Source of the DNA: UBA5078 sp033721235 | GTDB lineage: Bacteria; Pseudomonadota; Gammaproteobacteria; Pseudomonadales; Pseudohongiellaceae | Assembly: GCA_033721235.1 (NCBI GenBank) | Contig: JAWWAY010000001.1 | Coordinates: forward strand, 248,001 to 312,000 | DNA length: 64,000 nt | Direction of reading: 5' to 3' | Shown here: positions 60,325 to 64,000 of the stretch, piece by piece | Position numbering within the stretch: the first letter of the stretch is position 1 | How the letters are laid out: every line of letters starts with the position of its first letter | Made by a program: the position numbers and the translations under genes | The notes under the pieces: model-generated | What the model was told of the DNA's origin: nothing | Seen by the model: only the letters and a program-made list of their open reading frames with translations | Database searches by the model: none

Positions 60325-61872
60325 TTAGTGGCTAAACTGCCTTACCATTTCACGGGTTTCACTGATATTGGAGCGCAGTAACTCACTGGTTCTAGCGGTG
60401 GTCTCCGAGGCTCTAGCGGTATCTTCTGACTGACTCTGAATATTAGTAATATTACGATTAACCTCTTCAGAGGTCTGGCTTTGTTGTTCAAGAGCCGCGG
60501 CGATCTGCTGCGTCATATTGCGTATCATCGACACGGCATCGCTAATCACCGTATATGAACTACCAGCATTTTGATTGTACTCAACACATTCCTGTGCTTT
60601 TTCTTGCGCTATGCCCATGCTGCGCACAGAGGCGCCAGTGCTATCCTGAATACGCGAGACGATATCCTTAATTTCGATTGTGGAGTCTTGGGTTCTTTGC
60701 GCCAAGGTTCTCACCTCATCGGCAACCACGGCAAACCCTCGCCCTTGCTCTCCAGCACGAGCGGCCTCAATGGCGGCATTAAGTGCCAATAGGTTTGTCT
60801 GTTCGGCGATATTATTAATCACATCGATCACCGAGCCGATGGCTTGGCTATCGACGCCTAGTTTTTCGATAGTCTTGACGATCTCATCGATATAGTCTGC
60901 TAGTTGGCTTGTTGCTGTCAGGCTTTCATCGATTGATTTTCGGCCAACCTCGACGCTCTGATCTGCTTGTTCTGCCGCATCGGAGGTTTGCGTAGTATTT
61001 TCCGAGACACTCAGGATGGCGCACGACATCTCGTGTACCGCGGAAGAGACAAGGCCGATTTCACCTTGTTGGCTTTGAATGGCTGTGTCCGTATCCATGA
61101 CCGCGATATTAGCCTGATGGGAAAGCTCTTCTAGTGTGCTGGCTGTATCATCTACGCGGCTTAGGATAGTGTTTACTTTCGCATCTTGCGCTTTTAGAGC
61201 AAGCTCGATCGCGCCGAACTCGTCTTGACGACTTGTATAGACCTCACGGGCTAATTCATCGTCATAGACGGCTTTGGCTTTTTGCACGATACCTGCCAGA
61301 GGGTTTAGTAGCCAGGCTAAGGCCGCACCACCTGCAAGAACGCTGAGGGCAGTGATGATATATCCCCCAAAGCCCTCTAAAGCGGGGAGGGTAAGCGCCA
61401 GTATGCTAAGCAGCAAAGGCAGAGAATAAGCAATGGCGATTTTGGCTCTCCAGCTCAGCTTTGCTAAGGGCGATAGTCTGAAACCGGACGTTTTTATTCG
61501 CTTATATAAGGCCTCGGCCTTATCAACTGTCTGTTCCTCGGGCGCAACTCGCACAGACTGGAAGCCCTTTACTTCGCCATGGGCAATAATAGGTGTGACG
61601 TAGGCGTCAACCCAATAGTAGTCGCCGTTTTTGCAGCGATTCTTCACCATTCCCATCCAAGGTTTACCTTGCTTTATATTGTCCCAAAGGCTCTTGAAGG
61701 CTTCTTTAGGCATGTCGGGATGACGCACGATATTGTGTGGAGAGCCGCTTAGCTCGTCCTCGGAATATCCAGAAATACTGATGAAAGTTCTATTGGCGTA
61801 CGAAATGACACCTTTGGGATTTGTCGTTGAAACTAGCTTCTCGCTAGCAGGAAAAGTTTTTCGGCTTGCCAT
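60325..61872 (-). CDS. PAS-containing methyl-accepting chemotaxis protein (Aer-like)
   Basis: This 515-residue chemoreceptor has an N-terminal PAS domain (about 10-130; GVISYANRTFISISGYSEDELSG, MPKEAFKSLWDNIKQGKPW, YYWVDAYVTPI). Two adjacent hydrophobic segments follow (about 147-190), with no large periplasmic domain, as in aerotaxis receptor Aer. The cytoplasmic signalling hairpin has the tip EQTNLLALNAAIEAARAGEQ and GRGFAVVADEVRTLAQRT. PAS probably senses redox/oxygen through FAD or a small ligand. It is a single gene; no che genes are nearby. Confidence 0.93.
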   Translation of the reverse strand: MASRKTFPASEKLVSTTNPKGVISYANRTFISISGYSEDELSGSPHNIVRHPDMPKEAFKSLWDNIKQGKPWMGMVKNRCKNGDYYWVDAYVTPIIAHGEVKGFQSVRVAPEEQTVDKAEALYKRIKTSGFRLSPLAKLSWRAKIAIAYSLPLLLSILALTLPALEGFGGYIITALSVLAGGAALAWLLNPLAGIVQKAKAVYDDELAREVYTSRQDEFGAIELALKAQDAKVNTILSRVDDTASTLEELSHQANIAVMDTDTAIQSQQGEIGLVSSAVHEMSCAILSVSENTTQTSDAAEQADQSVEVGRKSIDESLTATSQLADYIDEIVKTIEKLGVDSQAIGSVIDVINNIAEQTNLLALNAAIEAARAGEQGRGFAVVADEVRTLAQRTQDSTIEIKDIVSRIQDSTGASVRSMGIAQEKAQECVEYNQNAGSSYTVISDAVSMIRNMTQQIAAALEQQSQTSEEVNRNITNIQSQSEDTARASETTARTSELLRSNISETREMVRQFSH

Positions 61873-62097
61873 AACCCACCCGTGCGTTTATTGGACTCTA
61901 GGGTTTTTAGCGGCCTATTTATTGGATTCTTTAACTAATTTCTGAGGGAAGTTAAGGGGAGCTTTTGGCCATTCTTTGTCGCTGTAAGGCCTAGGGAGTT
62001 GCTATACTTGGCCAAATTGCTTACTCGTGCCTAAGTATTGGTAATGGCGGTATTTTTTAATACTTGGGCTTACTTAAATAATGAGAATATTGAGAAT

Positions 62098-63537
62098 ATG
62101 CAGCGCAGAAAGATATATTTTGTTGTCGCACTGAGTGCGCTTATGATTCTGGGCTTTCTAGCAACTAGTTTAACTAGTTACTATGTGGCCAGAGAGTCTC
62201 TCTCCAGCAATATTTCAGACCAAATGCTGCCCCTTACCAGCGATAATATTTACTCCGAAATACAGCGCGATCTGCTAAGGCCAATTCTAATCTCTTCGCT
62301 GATGGCAACGGATACATTTGTGCTGAGCTGGGTAAACGATGGTGAGGATGAATTAGACGAAATTCGCTCCTATCTAAGCCAAATACAGCAAGAATACGGC
62401 ACAATAACGGCATTTTTCATCTCCGACAAAACCCAGAACTACTATCATCCTGATGGCATTATTAAAGTCTTGTCTGAGTCTGACCCGGCAGATGCGTGGT
62501 ACTACAGAGCGAGAAGCCTGAATAGGGACTATGAAGTCAATGTGGACTTAGACACAGCCGATCAGTCCCGCATGAGCATTTTTATAAATTATCGAGTATT
62601 TGATGGGCGTGGTAATTTTATCGGCATCACTGGCGTTGGCTTAGCAGTCACGGCGGTATCGGAATTGGTAGAAAGCTACAAGCAGCGCTATAACCGCGAT
62701 ATCTACTTTATCGACAGAGAAGGTAACCACGCTTTAGATCATGGGGATGGATTCAGCACTCGAATTCAAAATACGCCTGGTATCGCCTCACTGAGCACAC
62801 AGATTTTGACCACACCTAGCGCGGCGCTCAGCTATACGGATACCTCTGGCTCCACAGTCTTTGTCAATAGCCGGTTCGTGCCTGAGTTTAATTGGTATTT
62901 GATCGTCGAGCAGAGCGGTAGCGAGGCAGAAGGAATTATTCGACAGACCCTGCTGATCAATATTCTCATCTCCGGCGTCATTCTGATGATTGTTCTTACC
63001 GGCGCACACTTTACACTGAGAATGTATCAGGGACGACTTGAGGAGATGGCCACTACCGATATGCTCACAAAGGCGTCTAATAGGCATGTTGTAGATGGTA
63101 TGTTCGAGCAGTTGAGCAAGGCGGCAAGACGAAAAGGCAAGTCTGTGTCTGTGATATGCATTGATATTGACCATTTCAAAGAGGTAAACGACACATTTGG
63201 CCACCAAGCAGGGGATACGGTAATTCGAGGAGTTGCCGATATCATTAGAGAGTACTCGCGCGACACGGATGTGCTTTGCCGCTGGGGCGGGGAGGAGTTT
63301 TTGCTATTATTAAACTGCTGTTCTTCAGTCGAGGCTGCAGAAATAGCAGAGAATATTCGCAAGGCAGTAAAGAAGTACCCAGTTTCCTATGGGCGGGAAG
63401 AAATTCGCGTTACTATCAGTTGTGGGGTTTCGCAAACCCTAGCCGGTGAGAGTTTGGACTCTGTAGTGACCCGAGTGGATGCAGCACTATATAGGGCAAA
63501 GGAAGAAGGTCGAGATCGCATTAACATCTCGGCCTAA
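62098..63537 (+). CDS. Membrane diguanylate cyclase (GGDEF) with periplasmic sensor
   Basis: The start is placed at the ATG at 62098 (MQRRKIYFVVA), just before TM1 (about 6-26); other in-frame starts lie at 62038 (TTG) and 62044. A periplasmic region of about 260 residues resembles a dCache/PAS-type sensor, then TM2 (about 285-305). The GGDEF domain contains TTDMLTKASNRH, IDIDHFKEVNDTFGHQAGD, the active site RWGGEEF, and the RxxD inhibitory site RDTD five residues before it. So an active, product-inhibited c-di-GMP synthase is expected. The next gene is a response regulator starting 55 bp later. Confidence 0.92.
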   Translation: MQRRKIYFVVALSALMILGFLATSLTSYYVARESLSSNISDQMLPLTSDNIYSEIQRDLLRPILISSLMATDTFVLSWVNDGEDELDEIRSYLSQIQQEYGTITAFFISDKTQNYYHPDGIIKVLSESDPADAWYYRARSLNRDYEVNVDLDTADQSRMSIFINYRVFDGRGNFIGITGVGLAVTAVSELVESYKQRYNRDIYFIDREGNHALDHGDGFSTRIQNTPGIASLSTQILTTPSAALSYTDTSGSTVFVNSRFVPEFNWYLIVEQSGSEAEGIIRQTLLINILISGVILMIVLTGAHFTLRMYQGRLEEMATTDMLTKASNRHVVDGMFEQLSKAARRKGKSVSVICIDIDHFKEVNDTFGHQAGDTVIRGVADIIREYSRDTDVLCRWGGEEFLLLLNCCSSVEAAEIAENIRKAVKKYPVSYGREEIRVTISCGVSQTLAGESLDSVVTRVDAALYRAKEEGRDRINISA

Positions 63538-63591
63538 AGCGTTTCGTATCGGTTTATACTGTGCGTCTGCAGGCTAAAATTGAGGTGTTAT

Positions 63592-64000
63592 GTGCTTGGC
63601 AACAAGGTACTGATTTTAGATGATGAGCGGGCTGTCGCAACGACAGTGGCTCGGGCAGTTGAGAGCCTAAGCTTCGAAGCAATAGTGGCGGAGTCTGCCG
63701 AGCACTTCTTCGAGCTTCTTACTCAATATGAGCCTGAATTCGTCATAATCGATTTATCCATGCCAGATATGGACGGCGTCGAAGTTCTCATAGAGCTTGA
63801 GTCACTTCAGTGTCGCTCTAAAATCATTATTCTCAGTGGTCTAGGAGCGGCAGTGATGAGCGCGGCCATAAGGTCTGCGCGAGAGCATAATCTTATTACC
63901 CTAGGCTGCCTCGGAAAGCCATTTTTACTCAATGATTTAAAGACTCTATTAAATAAAAAACCCGAGTTTGACGATAGCTGGCCTAAGCCTAGTGACTCAG
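63592..64000 (+). CDS. Response regulator receiver protein, cut by right edge
   Basis: A GTG start with GAGGTG upstream opens 136 codons reading to the right edge. They start LGNKVLILDDERAVATTVARA and hold a CheY-like receiver: acidic DDE, phospho-Asp in VIIDLSMPDMDGVEV, Thr/Ser in IILSGLG and Lys in LGCLGKPF. The LGCLGKPF ending resembles RocR/VieA-type REC-EAL regulators, so a downstream EAL or other domain outside the window is possible. Its place after a diguanylate cyclase fits a c-di-GMP pair; the output domain is not visible. Confidence 0.88.
   Translation, partial: MLGNKVLILDDERAVATTVARAVESLSFEAIVAESAEHFFELLTQYEPEFVIIDLSMPDMDGVEVLIELESLQCRSKIIILSGLGAAVMSAAIRSAREHNLITLGCLGKPFLLNDLKTLLNKKPEFDDSWPKPSDS

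Overview
The window looks like chromosomal DNA of an aerobic, heterotrophic, probably marine gammaproteobacterium. The evidence is a DUF3301 protein typical of Gammaproteobacteria, a hemP/TonB heme-uptake operon behind a Fur-type box, a PQQ operon, MacAB/EmrAB efflux pumps and a complete Entner-Doudoroff set. A Cellvibrionales/Spongiibacteraceae-like organism is a guess from general gene content. No rRNA, tRNA, CRISPR array, integrase or intact insertion sequence was seen. The mobile-type signal is a 13-bp palindrome, GGGGTCAGACCCC, present ten times in three intergenic clusters within the first 16.5 kb.

Layout. 1-3.4 kb: the start of pyruvate kinase (cut by the window edge), DUF3301, a thioesterase, a small lipoprotein and a GNAT acetyltransferase. 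3.4-7.1 kb (minus): hemP, a TonB-dependent heme-type receptor and a periplasmic tandem CbiX-like chelatase, behind a Fur-type box. 7.3-10.7 kb (minus): proline iminopeptidase, sensor kinase and NarL-type regulator. 10.9-16.2 kb (plus): pqqA (23 codons), a hairpin, pqqB-C-D-E and a secreted PQQ dehydrogenase. 16.5-20.4 kb: a MarR-controlled electrophile/redox group (Acg-type nitroreductase, MarR, VOC protein, Old Yellow Enzyme, PepSY-like membrane protein) behind a promoter with two palindromic operators.

20.5-26.8 kb holds the most unusual block. It is a tight operon of two small proteins that share a motif with the N-terminus of the DyP that follows, then a DyP-type heme peroxidase, a patatin-like lipase, a cytochrome P450 with an atypical I-helix and no redox partner, and a FadL-type outer-membrane transporter. 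I propose a lipid release/oxidation/transport module, possibly making oxylipin-like products; this is inference. 27-31.7 kb: glutamate decarboxylase with a long GST, a Tat-exported DHDPS-family protein, and a K+-channel-like protein with a zinc ribbon. 31.9-40.4 kb: MacA-MacB-outer membrane factor, a cytochrome c'-like protein, and MarR-EmrA-EmrB with a nearly leaderless, operator-overlapped promoter.

40.6-58.1 kb is a 17.5-kb plus-strand run, zwf-pgl-edd-eda-glk-malQ-glgB-glgX-glgP-glgC-glgA. It joins the Entner-Doudoroff pathway to glycogen synthesis and breakdown: glgC/A/B build the polymer, glgP/glgX/malQ dismantle it, glk phosphorylates released glucose, and zwf to eda convert glucose 6-phosphate to pyruvate and glyceraldehyde 3-phosphate. 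58.2-64 kb: rlmI, mtnC, a PAS chemoreceptor, a membrane diguanylate cyclase and the start of a response regulator cut by the right edge.
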